From contig NZ_QQAR01000002.1 in NCBI RefSeq assembly GCF_003350375.1, positions 294,299 to 358,298 on the forward strand: a stretch of 64,000 nucleotides of DNA, written 5' to 3'. Source of the stretch: Flavobacterium sp. AG291 (lineage in GTDB: Bacteria; Bacteroidota; Bacteroidia; Flavobacteriales; Flavobacteriaceae). The position numbers and the translations under genes are program-made. Under the pieces are notes generated by a model. That model did no database searches, was not told the origin of the DNA, and saw nothing but the letters and a program-made list of their open reading frames with translations. Positions 9,027 through 17,811 of the stretch are shown one piece after another. Positions within the stretch are counted from its first letter, which is position 1; every line of letters begins with the position of its first letter.

Positions 9027-9103
9027 CAATCTATTTTAAATGGCTGTTTTTAAAAATTCCTACATCTTATTATTAGCAACAAAACAACCCAAAACGAAAA
9101 TTT

Positions 9104-10003
9104 ATGAGACAACTTGCCACATTACTATTGTTTGCTGTCTTTTATATTCCAGCATTTGCCCAGGATAGCATACCAACTGCTACCGAAACAATAAAAGAGG
9201 ATCATAAATCCTTTACCGACGATGATGCCGCAACTCTTCCCTGGCATGCCAGACGCTTCCGGCTTATGGTGGGAACTTTTTTCCCTATTAATAACACCAC
9301 TGTAAAAGTTGCCGGTAACAACGGTAACATTGCTACAGAAATTGATCTTGAGGATGATTTGGGTTTTCAGGATAATACCACCTCTTTTTATGCAAATGTA
9401 ATGTGGAGAGCCTCTAAAAGATCGAGATTTGAGCTTGAATACTTCTATCTAAACAGGGAATCAAGTAAAACACTTGAAAAGGAAATAACTTTTAACGATC
9501 ATACCTATCCTGTAAACGCCAGTGTAAATGCTCATTTTAACACTACAATTACACGATTTGCCTATGGCTATGCTATTCTGTGCAAACCAAAGTATGAAGT
9601 CGGATTGCTTATAGGCTCCCATGTAATGTTTATAGACCTTGGAATGGGACTTAGTACTAACGTAGGAAGTGTAGGTGTCAGCGACAAATTTAAGGTTACC
9701 GCTCCTCTGCCTGATTTAGGTATATGGAGCGAGGTTGTTATTACAAGAAAGCTAGGATTGTATGTTAATGCTAATTACCTGTCAGCCAAAGTAGATAACA
9801 TCGACGGTCAGATACTTAGCTATAATGTTTCCCTTTTGTATAATGTATTTCAGAACCTTAGTCTCACAGCCGGTTACAGCGGTCTTGACATAGACGTTGA
9901 AATTACAAAGAAAAGAGTTAACGGTAGTTTTGACTGGGGTTATAACGGACCATCTCTTGCTGTTACCTATACTTTTGGCAATCATATAAAATTTAGAAAA
10001 TAA
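9104..10003 (+). CDS. Hypothetical outer-membrane beta-barrel protein
   Basis: This 299-residue protein has a signal peptide MRQLATLLLFAVFYIPAFAQ. After a short acidic linker it consists of beta strands with aromatic girdle residues (RFRLMVGTFFPINN, ANVMWRASKRSRFELEYFYLNRES, TITRFAYGYAIL, VALTYTFGN-like end). The pattern resembles an 8-12 strand outer-membrane barrel of the OmpW/OprF-like type. It lies 77 bases after the DUF481 gene on the same strand and ends at a strong hairpin, so it may be the last gene of the FGE-DUF481-barrel transcript. No specific family is recognised. Confidence 0.65.
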   Translation: MRQLATLLLFAVFYIPAFAQDSIPTATETIKEDHKSFTDDDAATLPWHARRFRLMVGTFFPINNTTVKVAGNNGNIATEIDLEDDLGFQDNTTSFYANVMWRASKRSRFELEYFYLNRESSKTLEKEITFNDHTYPVNASVNAHFNTTITRFAYGYAILCKPKYEVGLLIGSHVMFIDLGMGLSTNVGSVGVSDKFKVTAPLPDLGIWSEVVITRKLGLYVNANYLSAKVDNIDGQILSYNVSLLYNVFQNLSLTAGYSGLDIDVEITKKRVNGSFDWGYNGPSLAVTYTFGNHIKFRK

Positions 10004-10020
10004 ATTCACACTCAATTATA

Positions 10021-10048
10021 GTAAAGCCCGTATCAAAACGGGCTTTAC
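10021..10048 (+). terminator. Strong hairpin after outer-membrane protein gene
   Basis: GTAAAGCCCGT (10021-10031) pairs perfectly with ACGGGCTTTAC (10038-10048) across a 6-base loop. The following bases are only moderately T-rich (TATTTG), but the 11-bp stem and its position 18 bases after the stop codon support a transcription terminator. Confidence 0.7.
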
Positions 10049-10065
10049 TATTTGAAAAAAGAGCG

Positions 10066-10130
10066 TTAACATTAAATAACATACAATAATTTTGGTTAAC
10101 CATTAAAATGATGATGTGATGGTAAGTTTG
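10066..10130 (+). promoter_or_regulatory. TTAAC-type direct repeats and TAnnTTTG elements
   Basis: TTAAC (10066-10070) and ATAAC (10076-10080) are spaced 10 bases apart, and a further GTTAAC occurs at 10095-10100. Two TAnnTTTG matches follow: TAATTTTG at 10087-10094 and TAAGTTTG at 10123-10130. Direct repeats with one helical turn spacing are usual for OmpR-family regulators, and such a regulator is encoded at 12212. Confidence 0.4.
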
Positions 10131-10157
10131 TACTATAAATTTTAAACAATATACATC

Positions 10158-10568
10158 ATGAAAACAAAAATCATTTTAATATTCGCCCTGATAGTAACCC
10201 TTACAGGTTACGGGCAGGATAAAGGCAAATTTGACACTCAGCTAAATACTGTTGTAAAACTATTCACGACAAAAAATGCAGATGTAATCAATCCCGTGCT
10301 TGCAGAAAACTATACTATCGCAGGGATTTTTCCAGGCGCTGAAGAGCAGGTACTTCCACAGGTATTACCACAACTTCCCCGTTTTGACGACTACAAACTT
10401 GTTAGCCAATCTGAAGAAAAAGAAGGTACAAGAGTAAATGTCTTATTAACTGAAAGCAAATCAGGTTATGAATATCCTGCTAATTTCCTTTTCAACAAAG
10501 AGAAAAAGATTCAGGAGTTTAACATACTTGAAACGGCTTCAATACAAACACAAATCAACGGCAAATAA
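10158..10568 (+). CDS. Small secreted protein, possibly NTF2-like
   Basis: This 136-residue protein has a signal peptide (MKTKIILIFALIVTLTGYGQ, cleavage near residue 20). The mature chain starts with a helix-like segment (KFDTQLNTVVKLFTTKNADVINPVLAENY) and then beta-rich sequence ending in TASIQTQINGK. The order helix, then curved sheet, and the length of about 115 residues suggest an NTF2/SnoaL-like or DUF3887-like fold. No catalytic residues are evident. It has its own promoter region with TTAAC repeats and its own terminator, so it is a single-gene unit, possibly controlled by the OmpR-type system downstream. Confidence 0.65.
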   Translation: MKTKIILIFALIVTLTGYGQDKGKFDTQLNTVVKLFTTKNADVINPVLAENYTIAGIFPGAEEQVLPQVLPQLPRFDDYKLVSQSEEKEGTRVNVLLTESKSGYEYPANFLFNKEKKIQEFNILETASIQTQINGK

Positions 10569-10576
10569 CAACCAAT

Positions 10577-10606
10577 AAAAGGAAGTAACAATGGTTACTT
10601 CCTTTT
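10577..10606 (+). terminator. Intrinsic terminator
   Basis: A 13-bp perfect stem (AAAAGGAAGTAAC at 10577-10589 and GTTACTTCCTTTT at 10594-10606) has a 4-base loop, T residues at its 3' side and further T-rich sequence. It begins 9 bases after the stop of the small secreted protein gene. Confidence 0.85.
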
Positions 10607-10659
10607 CCTTTTATCTAAAATTAATTATATTGCCTATATAAGGTACTTAAAATTTGAAA

Positions 10660-10675
10660 GTTAACGTATGTTAAC
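10660..10675 (+). promoter_or_regulatory. GTTAAC direct repeat upstream of histidine kinase gene
   Basis: GTTAAC occurs twice with a 10-base period (10660-10665 and 10670-10675), 39 bases before the kinase ATG. It resembles the TTAAC repeats upstream of the secreted-protein gene at 10158 and is a candidate autoregulatory site for the OmpR-type regulator. Confidence 0.4.
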
Positions 10676-10713
10676 CGACCCGACAAACCGTTTTTTGTTT
10701 ATATTTTTGAGAT

Positions 10714-12219
10714 ATGAAAAAGTGGCTGCACAAAAATATTGTTTATGTAATTGCAATAGTAATTTTGGTTACCCTGTTTATACAGGTCTACTGGAACATT
10801 AAGAATTACGAAGCAAATAAAATCACTGTGAACAACGAGGTAATGGCAGCACTTAACAATAGTGTGGATAGCTATTATACCAATCTGGCAAAATCAGATA
10901 TTAAATCAACTATAGTACATGAAGAATTACCGGAGAATCAAAAGATACCGAAAAACATAGAAATGCTGATAGACAGCCTCATTAAAACTGCACCGGAAAC
11001 CACCGGAGTGATTTCTCAGGATTTAAAAACAGGAACTATCATTAATGTAACAACCATAGATTCTAATGGAAACAGTCTGCCTCCGGAAGTGGCGCAGATG
11101 CTTAAAATCAAAAATATGCCCGGATCGGTTACGGCAACAGGTACAATTGAATCAAAAGACAAAGATTCGTTGCAGGGATTAAATAATCTCGCAACAAAAA
11201 TTATAATATCGTTATCGTTAGATGAGCTTGATTTTAAAAGCCTGAACAAATACCTTAAAGATGAACTTAAAAGAAAAGACCTGAATTTTAATTATGCACT
11301 ATCACATATTAAAGAAGATGGCAAACCTATAAATTATGGCGATGTAAAAAATCCTGAATATCAATTATCGGTTGATTCAAAATCAGCCTACTTACCTTCA
11401 GGAACATATATTAAGATGTATTATCCCAATATCAATCTTATAGCGCTAAAAGAGGGTTTGGCAGGAATACTTTTATCATTTGTATTTACTATAGCTATTA
11501 TTACCAGCCTGATTTACCTTTTAAGGATTATAAGACAGCAAAAGCAGATTGTTTTAAGCAAGAACGATTTTATAAGCAATATATCCCACGAACTTAAAAC
11601 ACCAATTGCAACATCGCTTAGTGCATTGGAAGCAATCCAGCATTTCAATGCAGCTGACGACAAAGACAAGACCGATAAATATATGGGTATAGCCTCACAG
11701 CAACTTCAAAAGCTGAATGTGATGGTAGAAAAAATATTGGACACAGCATCTTTAGACAGTGACAGGATAGCGTTGCAAAAAGAAATGACAGACATAGTTC
11801 CTATCATAAATAATGTAGTAGAAAAATATCTTCTCAACACACAGAAAGTAATATCATTTATGCCGGAAACCAAAATTTTGCTGGCTAACATCGATGCATT
11901 TCATTTTGAGAACGTGGTTAACAATATTATAGAAAATGCCATTAAATATGGTGGTAATACAATAACCGTTAAAGTAGCTCCGGCTCATAAGCATGCCATA
12001 ATAACATTTTCTGATGATGGTAAGCCTATTGATAAATCGCAGCGCAGTAAAATTTTTGACAAATTTTACAGGATATCAACACAAAACAGGCACGATGTAA
12101 AGGGGTATGGTATTGGCCTGTACTATTCTAAAAGCATAATTGAAAAACATAACGGTAAACTTACCCTTGAAGATGATGATAAGTACACAGTATTTAAAAT
12201 AACTATTCCTTATGTCTGA
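10714..12219 (+). CDS. Membrane sensor histidine kinase (EnvZ/OmpR type)
   Basis: This 501-residue protein has a transmembrane helix near residues 8-27, a periplasmic sensor region of about 220 residues, and a second transmembrane helix near 249-271. The HisKA domain follows with the phospho-acceptor His292 in SNISHELKTPIA. The HATPase domain has an N box (NNIIENAIKYGG) near residue 405, a DDGKPI motif and GYGIGLYYSKSI. The gene overlaps the response regulator gene by 8 bases. Architecture and gene order match the Bacteroides RprX/RprY-type pair. The signal sensed is not evident from the unrecognised periplasmic domain. Confidence 0.93.
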   Translation: MKKWLHKNIVYVIAIVILVTLFIQVYWNIKNYEANKITVNNEVMAALNNSVDSYYTNLAKSDIKSTIVHEELPENQKIPKNIEMLIDSLIKTAPETTGVISQDLKTGTIINVTTIDSNGNSLPPEVAQMLKIKNMPGSVTATGTIESKDKDSLQGLNNLATKIIISLSLDELDFKSLNKYLKDELKRKDLNFNYALSHIKEDGKPINYGDVKNPEYQLSVDSKSAYLPSGTYIKMYYPNINLIALKEGLAGILLSFVFTIAIITSLIYLLRIIRQQKQIVLSKNDFISNISHELKTPIATSLSALEAIQHFNAADDKDKTDKYMGIASQQLQKLNVMVEKILDTASLDSDRIALQKEMTDIVPIINNVVEKYLLNTQKVISFMPETKILLANIDAFHFENVVNNIIENAIKYGGNTITVKVAPAHKHAIITFSDDGKPIDKSQRSKIFDKFYRISTQNRHDVKGYGIGLYYSKSIIEKHNGKLTLEDDDKYTVFKITIPYV

Positions 12220-12898
12220 TAAAATTAAAATAGTTTTAGCTGAAGATGAACCTTCACTGGCACTGATAATTAAAGAAAGCCTCGAAACAAGGAATTTTGA
12301 GGTTATTGTAACCGAAGATGGTGACCAGGCCTATAATACCTACATTTCAGAAAAACCGGAGTTGTTGGTTCTTGATGTAATGATGCCTAAAAAAGATGGT
12401 TTTACAGTAGCTGAAGAAATAAGAAAACAAGATAAAAGAATACCTATCATTTTTCTAACTGCCAAATCGCAAACCCAGGATGTGGTAGATGGCTTTAAAC
12501 ACGGAGGTAACGATTACCTGAAAAAGCCTTTCAGTATGGAAGAGCTTATCGTAAGGATTCATGCATTATTAAACAGAGTTGAAAACAACCAGGGTAGTGA
12601 TGACGGATTGACCCATATTGGTGGATATATATTTGACTACGCTAAACAGTCACTTACCTATGATGGAAATACCGAAGTACTAACCTACCGTGAAGCCGAG
12701 GTATTGAAACACCTTTACAGCACTAAAAACGAAATGGTTACAAGATCTCATATTTTAAAAGAGATATGGGGTGATGATGATTTTTTTAATGGACGAAGCC
12801 TAGATGTTTTTATTACCAAACTTCGAAAAAAACTCGACAAGGACAAAAATGTCCAGATAATCAATAGCCGTGGATATGGCTATAAGCTGATTTGTTAA
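12212..12898 (+). CDS. OmpR-family response regulator
   Basis: This 228-residue protein contains a receiver domain (residues 1-120) with the acidic pocket EDE near residues 10-12, phospho-acceptor Asp55 in LLVLDVMMP, the conserved Thr/Ser in FLTAKS and Lys in YLKKPF. A C-terminal winged-helix DNA-binding domain (about 135-228) follows, with LTYREAEVLKHLYS, VTRSHILKEIWG and RSLDVFITKLRKKL ending in NSRGYGYKL. It is translationally coupled to the upstream kinase by an 8-base overlap. It is similar to RprY. TTAAC direct repeats upstream of the kinase and of 10158 are candidate targets. Confidence 0.95.
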   Translation: MSDKIKIVLAEDEPSLALIIKESLETRNFEVIVTEDGDQAYNTYISEKPELLVLDVMMPKKDGFTVAEEIRKQDKRIPIIFLTAKSQTQDVVDGFKHGGNDYLKKPFSMEELIVRIHALLNRVENNQGSDDGLTHIGGYIFDYAKQSLTYDGNTEVLTYREAEVLKHLYSTKNEMVTRSHILKEIWGDDDFFNGRSLDVFITKLRKKLDKDKNVQIINSRGYGYKLIC

Positions 12899-13005
12899 TA
12901 CCCTCCCCGTTTTTACAGGTCTTAAAATCTATAGGTTTTTGACATTTTAGTACAAGTCTAAAAATAGATAATTCGCTATTTTTACGATTTTTAAACCTGT
13001 TAGTT

Positions 13006-14091
13006 ATGCGTATTGAGCAAAAAATCATCCTGTTTTTTACTACTTTTCTTTTATCTGTTATTTGTAACGCCCATACTCCACAAAAAAGCAAAAGTATATT
13101 TAGTACCAGTGGACGTGTAGAAATTCTTAAAGACAATAACATAACGCTTATCGGTTCCGCATCTTCAGTAACTTTTGGTTTCAAAGGAAAAGAATGTACC
13201 ATTTTTGTAAAGGCCGAAGATCATCATAATTATATCATAATCGAAGTTGATGGTAAATATATTAACAGGCAGCAAATACAGGCTTCTCAAAACACTATAC
13301 CTGTTAAAGCTGACACCAATGGCGACCATATTATTACCATTTATAAAGCTACAGAAGCTGCTAATGGTAATATAGTTTTTACCGGAGCAAAAGGTCAGCT
13401 TTTTAAAGCGAAAAAGACCAAGAAGAAAAAAATAGAATTCATTGGTGATTCTATTACCTGTGGAATGGGCAATGATACCATTGCCATGCCTTGTGGTAAA
13501 GGTGAATGGTATGATCAGCATAACGCATACTACTCTTATGCTCCGATAACTGCAAGATCACTAAATACAGATTTTGTGCTAAGCTCTGTATCGGGAATTG
13601 GTATATACCGTAACTGGAATGATGAACACGATAAAGAGGCTATAATGCCCGACGTGTATGAGAACCTTTATCTGAATAAAGATAACTCAAAACCGTATGC
13701 TTTCGGATTCAATCCGGATATTACATGTATTGCATTAGGTACTAATGATTTTTCTCAGGGTGATGGTACTAAAGAAAGGCTGCCTTTTAATGAAGAAAAG
13801 TATATAGCCAACTATATAAACTTTATAAATACTGTTTACAAGCATTCACCCGATACACAAATCGTACTATTAGACAGTCCAATGGTAAATGGTGAAAAAA
13901 GCCAGACTTTTGCAAAATGCCTTAACCGTATCAAAGACGCTATTAACAGCGAAAAGAAACATAAACCGGTAAGCGTGTTTATTTATAAATCGGTTACGCC
14001 ACACGGATGTGGATATCATCCGGAAATAGAAGATGATAAACTAATGGCAGCCCAACTGGCTCCATACCTGCAAACCCTGCTCGGAAATTAA
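13006..14091 (+). CDS. CE2-type acetylesterase (SGNH hydrolase)
   Basis: This 361-residue exported protein has a signal peptide of about 25 residues. The N-terminal part (about 30-135) is the beta-sandwich typical of carbohydrate esterase family 2, with VTFGFKGKECTIFVKAED and NYIIIEVDGKYI. The catalytic SGNH domain starts with GDSITCG (nucleophile Ser149), has LGTNDFSQ near residues 244-251, and ends with the catalytic His338 in GCGYHPEIEDD. Family CE2 enzymes remove acetyl groups from mannose or xylose residues of mannan and xylan. It is the first gene of a two-gene plus-strand unit with the GH3 enzyme and stands at the edge of the mannan locus, fitting deacetylation of acetylated galactoglucomannan. 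Confidence 0.88.
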   Translation: MRIEQKIILFFTTFLLSVICNAHTPQKSKSIFSTSGRVEILKDNNITLIGSASSVTFGFKGKECTIFVKAEDHHNYIIIEVDGKYINRQQIQASQNTIPVKADTNGDHIITIYKATEAANGNIVFTGAKGQLFKAKKTKKKKIEFIGDSITCGMGNDTIAMPCGKGEWYDQHNAYYSYAPITARSLNTDFVLSSVSGIGIYRNWNDEHDKEAIMPDVYENLYLNKDNSKPYAFGFNPDITCIALGTNDFSQGDGTKERLPFNEEKYIANYINFINTVYKHSPDTQIVLLDSPMVNGEKSQTFAKCLNRIKDAINSEKKHKPVSVFIYKSVTPHGCGYHPEIEDDKLMAAQLAPYLQTLLGN

Positions 14092-14123
14092 TGCTTAAAG
14101 CTTTCCAATACAAACAAACATAA

Positions 14124-16403
14124 ATGAAAAAATCACAAACACTCTTGCTGCTTGCACTGTTTTCCTTAGGGACAGCTCACGCGCAAAAAAAGAAACCTAT
14201 GGATAAGAAACAGGAAATTGAACAAAAAGTAGATCAACTACTGGCAAAAATGACACTTGAAGAAAAAGTGGGCCAAATGAACCAATACAACGGATTTTGG
14301 GATGTAACCGGACCTTCACCTAAAGAAGGAAATGCTGCTATAAAGTATGAGCACCTTCGCAAAGGATGGGTAGGTTCAATGCTTACTGTACGCGGAGTAG
14401 ATCAGGTACGTGCAGTACAAAAAATCGCTGTGGAAGAAACACGCCTGGGTATTCCGTTGATCATAGGTTTTGACGTTATTCACGGATATAAAACACTTAG
14501 TCCAATCCCTTTGGCAGAAGCTGCAAGCTGGGATATGGAAGCTATTAAAAAATCGGCTCAGGTTGCTGCAGATGAGGCTTCGGCTTCTGGTATCAACTGG
14601 ACTTTTGGCCCAAATGTAGATATTAGCCGTGATGCCCGTTGGGGACGCGTTATGGAAGGTGCCGGTGAAGATCCGTTCCTGGGGAGACGTGTAGCTACTG
14701 CAAGGGTAAAAGGTTTTCAGGGAGATGACCTTTCTGCGCCTAACACAATTGCTGCCTGCGCCAAACACTTTGCTGCCTATGGTTTTGCAGAATCCGGCAG
14801 AGATTACAATACTGTAGATATTGGTAATGCAACGCTTTACAATACTGTACTTCCACCATTCAAAGCCGCTAAAGATGCAGGTGTTCGTACCTTCATGAAC
14901 TCTTTCAACATTCTTAACGGAGTACCGGCAACAGGCAGCAGCTTCCTGCAAAGAGACATTCTGAAAGGTAAATGGGGATTTGACGGATTTATCATTACCG
15001 ATTGGGCTTCAATCCGCGAAATGATTGCTCACGGTTATGCTAAAGATGGTGCAGAAGCCTCTCTAAAAGCTGTAAAAGCAGGTGCTGATATGGATATGGA
15101 ATCGCATTTATATGTAGCTGAGCTTGTTAAATTAGTTAACGAAGGTAAAGTGGATATTAAACTCGTGGATGATTCTGTCAGAAGGATATTGCGTGTGAAA
15201 TACGAACTTGGACTGTTTGACGACCCATACCGTTACTGTAACGAAAAGAGAGAAAAAGAAGTAATAAACAGTAAGGCTAATCATGAAGCTGTACTGGATA
15301 TGGCAAAAAAATCTATAGTACTTTTAAAGAACGAAAAGAACCTCCTGCCTCTTAAGAAAAGTGGACAGAAAATTGCACTGATAGGTGCATTGGCAAACGA
15401 CAAAAACAGTCCGCTTGGTAGTTGGAGAATTGCTTCAGACGATAATACAGCTGTATCTGTACTTGAAGGTATGCAACAGTACAAAGGCAACACCCTTACT
15501 TTTGAGAAAGGTGCCGACCTTACCGTTGGTAAAACCACTTTCCTTGATGAAGTTGTTTTCAATACTACCGATCGCAGCGGGTTTGAGGCCGCTAAAAATG
15601 CTGCCGCATCTGCCGATGTAGTAGTAATGGTATTGGGCGAACACGGATTCCAGAGTGGTGAAGGCCGCAGCCGAACTAACCTTGACCTTCCAGGACTTCA
15701 ACAGGAATTACTTGAGGCAATTTACAAAGTAAATTCTAATGTTGTTTTGGTACTTAACAATGGCCGTCCGTTGGCATTGCCATGGGCTGCAGAACACATT
15801 CCTGCTATTGTTGAGGCATGGCATCTTGGTACGCAAACCGGTAATGCTGTTGCTCAGGTATTGTATGGCGATTATAATCCAAGCGGAAAGCTTCCTATGA
15901 GCTTCCCTCGTAATGTAGGTCAGGTACCTATTTATTACAATCAGCACAGTACAGGAAGACCTGCTAACAGTGACAACAATGTATTCTGGTCACATTATAC
16001 AGATGTGGAGAAAACACCTCAGTTTGCTTTTGGACATGGCCTTAGCTATACTACCTTTAAATATAGTGCTCCAAAATTAGATAAGAGCTCTTACACTAAA
16101 GGTGAAACAGTAAAAGTATCTGTAGACATTACCAATACAGGTAATTACGACGGTAAAGAAGTTGCTCAGTTATACATAAGGGATATTGCAGCAAGCCTTT
16201 CACGTCCGGTTAAGGAACTAAAAGGTTTCGAATTGATATCGCTCAAAAAAGGCGAAACAAAGACCGTTACCTTTACTTTAACCGACAAAGAATTAGGCTT
16301 CTTTAATAATGAAGGCGAATATCTTGTTGAGCCGGGAACATTTAAAGTTTTTGTAGGAACAAGCTCAGACAATGTTCAGGAAACTGAATTTGAATTGAAA
16401 TAA
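14124..16403 (+). CDS. bglX: GH3 beta-glucosidase (BglX-like)
   Basis: This 759-residue enzyme has a signal peptide (LLLLALFSLGTAHAQ) and a full GH3 layout. The first (alpha/beta)8 domain has GPNVDISRDARWGRVMEGAG, KHFAAYG and the nucleophile Asp293 in GFIITDW. The second domain holds the likely acid/base Glu513 in SGEGRSRTNLDLPG. The C-terminal fibronectin-III-like domain ends in KVFVGTSSDN. It removes terminal beta-linked glucose, and possibly mannose, from oligosaccharides in the periplasm. It follows the CE2 gene by 32 bases. In the locus it would trim glucosyl ends from glucomannan fragments. Specificity for glucose over mannose is inferred from overall BglX resemblance. Confidence 0.93.
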   Translation: MKKSQTLLLLALFSLGTAHAQKKKPMDKKQEIEQKVDQLLAKMTLEEKVGQMNQYNGFWDVTGPSPKEGNAAIKYEHLRKGWVGSMLTVRGVDQVRAVQKIAVEETRLGIPLIIGFDVIHGYKTLSPIPLAEAASWDMEAIKKSAQVAADEASASGINWTFGPNVDISRDARWGRVMEGAGEDPFLGRRVATARVKGFQGDDLSAPNTIAACAKHFAAYGFAESGRDYNTVDIGNATLYNTVLPPFKAAKDAGVRTFMNSFNILNGVPATGSSFLQRDILKGKWGFDGFIITDWASIREMIAHGYAKDGAEASLKAVKAGADMDMESHLYVAELVKLVNEGKVDIKLVDDSVRRILRVKYELGLFDDPYRYCNEKREKEVINSKANHEAVLDMAKKSIVLLKNEKNLLPLKKSGQKIALIGALANDKNSPLGSWRIASDDNTAVSVLEGMQQYKGNTLTFEKGADLTVGKTTFLDEVVFNTTDRSGFEAAKNAAASADVVVMVLGEHGFQSGEGRSRTNLDLPGLQQELLEAIYKVNSNVVLVLNNGRPLALPWAAEHIPAIVEAWHLGTQTGNAVAQVLYGDYNPSGKLPMSFPRNVGQVPIYYNQHSTGRPANSDNNVFWSHYTDVEKTPQFAFGHGLSYTTFKYSAPKLDKSSYTKGETVKVSVDITNTGNYDGKEVAQLYIRDIAASLSRPVKELKGFELISLKKGETKTVTFTLTDKELGFFNNEGEYLVEPGTFKVFVGTSSDNVQETEFELK

Positions 16404-16414
16404 TAAATTACTAT

Positions 16415-16446
16415 AAAAATGGGACCTCAATTGAGGTCCCATTTTT
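16415..16446. terminator. Bidirectional terminator between GH3 and GH5_7 genes
   Basis: GGGACCTCAA and TTGAGGTCCC (16421-16440) form a perfect palindrome flanked by A residues on the left and T residues on the right. It serves the converging GH3 gene (plus) and the mannanase operon (minus), whose last stop is at 16446. Confidence 0.88.
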
Positions 16447-17744
16447 TATTTCCTTATTTTAGAATTATATTCTTTTATCAGGTTCAGGGTTGAAGTATCA
16501 GTACTAAACACTGAATTTAATCCCTGTGGTTCTTGTGGAGGGTCAGCAGTAAAATCATCCCCTTTTTTCCATTTGCCGTTATCCGGGTTATTTTTTCCTG
16601 TTCCGCCATAACCCCAAAAGTTTAGAGCAGTAAAGGTTTCCTTGTTTTTAATGCTTTTTTCAAGCCTTTCAAAGATGGCTTTATAAAACGCATCCCTGTC
16701 GGCAGTTGATGACTGTTTTGATAGACTTTCACCTTCTCTTGGTAAACCAAACTCCTCCAATACAATAGGCTTACCTAAACGTTTTGCAATAGCAACATGT
16801 TCATCAATATAGGCCAACGTTTTATCTATTGTAGGTGGTAATGTTTCTTTAGGTTTTGTATGGTTATACCATCCCCAGTTCTTAGGCCAGATATGCATTG
16901 TCAGGTAATCTATTTTCGAATTATTATGTGTACGTTCAAAAATAGCGGCATCGTCAGCCGAACCGGCTTTACCCTCCGATCCTGTACAAATCAGGTGATT
17001 TTTATCCAGACTGTCAATAAGATCCACTACACCATTAAGCCATTTGGTAAATGCCGCTTCGTTATCTGCTGTAAATACACGCGGTTCATTAGCAATCTGC
17101 CATGCCATGATAGTAGTATCTTCAGTATACTTCTTTTTAGAATAAGGATTTGTACGCCCTAAGATGTACTTGATATGGTCATCAAATGCCTTTATACAAG
17201 GTTCACATTTATGAAATTGTTTCGTATACTCCATAAACTGAGGCCATGTATTGGGTTTAATATTAGGATTCGGAAGTGGGCCATATCCATTCCACTCCAG
17301 ATATTGCGACATACCTCCGCTCCACTCCCAGTTATTATTAAGGTACAATACAGCATACATGCCTCTTTTGCCCATCTCATTCAGCAGATAATCCAATCCA
17401 TTTAAAAGATTCTGATTATACTCACCCTGTTTAGACTGTAAAGCAGGTGTTACCGTGAAGTCCTGTGTCCCGCCCTCGGCGCCAACCAAAATTCGAAGGT
17501 TATCAATACCGTTAGCTTTTAACTGATCCAGCTCTTCTGCCAAACGTACCCTGTTACCACCATCTTTAGCTGCCAGCAAAGCTCCGTACCAATAGTTTGT
17601 TCCTATATAATGATACGGTTTATCACCTTTGTAAAATTGCGTGCCTTTGACTGTAATTTGAGGCTGAACTTGTTTTTGTGCTGAACAGGAAAGTGCTAGT
17701 GGCACTATAGCTGTACATAATAACTTTTTAAGAGTGTTTTTCAT
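16446..17744 (-). CDS. GH5_7 endo-beta-1,4-mannanase lipoprotein
   Basis: This 432-residue protein has a lipoprotein signal (PLALSC, lipidated Cys20). The mature start, SAQKQVQP, lacks acidic residues, so it probably faces the periplasm. The catalytic domain carries GTNYWYGALLA, NLRILVGAEGG, WQIANEPRVF with acid/base Glu220, HIWPKNWGWYN, and VLEEFGLPREG with the nucleophile near Glu331. This set is typical of GH5 subfamily 7 mannanases. It cleaves internal beta-1,4-mannosidic bonds. It is the last gene of a minus-strand operon with GH26, epimerase, GH130, symporter and GH26 genes. The spacer before it holds a hairpin (17759-17776). Confidence 0.93.
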   Translation of the reverse strand: MKNTLKKLLCTAIVPLALSCSAQKQVQPQITVKGTQFYKGDKPYHYIGTNYWYGALLAAKDGGNRVRLAEELDQLKANGIDNLRILVGAEGGTQDFTVTPALQSKQGEYNQNLLNGLDYLLNEMGKRGMYAVLYLNNNWEWSGGMSQYLEWNGYGPLPNPNIKPNTWPQFMEYTKQFHKCEPCIKAFDDHIKYILGRTNPYSKKKYTEDTTIMAWQIANEPRVFTADNEAAFTKWLNGVVDLIDSLDKNHLICTGSEGKAGSADDAAIFERTHNNSKIDYLTMHIWPKNWGWYNHTKPKETLPPTIDKTLAYIDEHVAIAKRLGKPIVLEEFGLPREGESLSKQSSTADRDAFYKAIFERLEKSIKNKETFTALNFWGYGGTGKNNPDNGKWKKGDDFTADPPQEPQGLNSVFSTDTSTLNLIKEYNSKIRK

Positions 17745-17758
17745 AGTTTAATGCTAAA

Positions 17759-17776
17759 CCCCGTCTTACGCCGGGG
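17759..17776 (-). other. GC-rich hairpin between GH26 and GH5_7 genes
   Basis: CCCCG (17759-17763) and CGGGG (17772-17776) form a short GC stem with an 8-base loop in an otherwise AT-rich 67-base spacer, 15 bases before the GH5_7 start codon. It could be an RNA stability or processing element. Confidence 0.45.
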
Positions 17777-17811
17777 ATTACTGAGTATAGTATAATTGTT
17801 TATTGGTAACT

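Noticed and set aside
14376..14951. A 191-codon antisense open frame inside the GH3 gene
   Set aside because: It is a shadow of the well-supported GH3 coding frame; its sequence is Cys- and Ser-rich and low in protein-like order.
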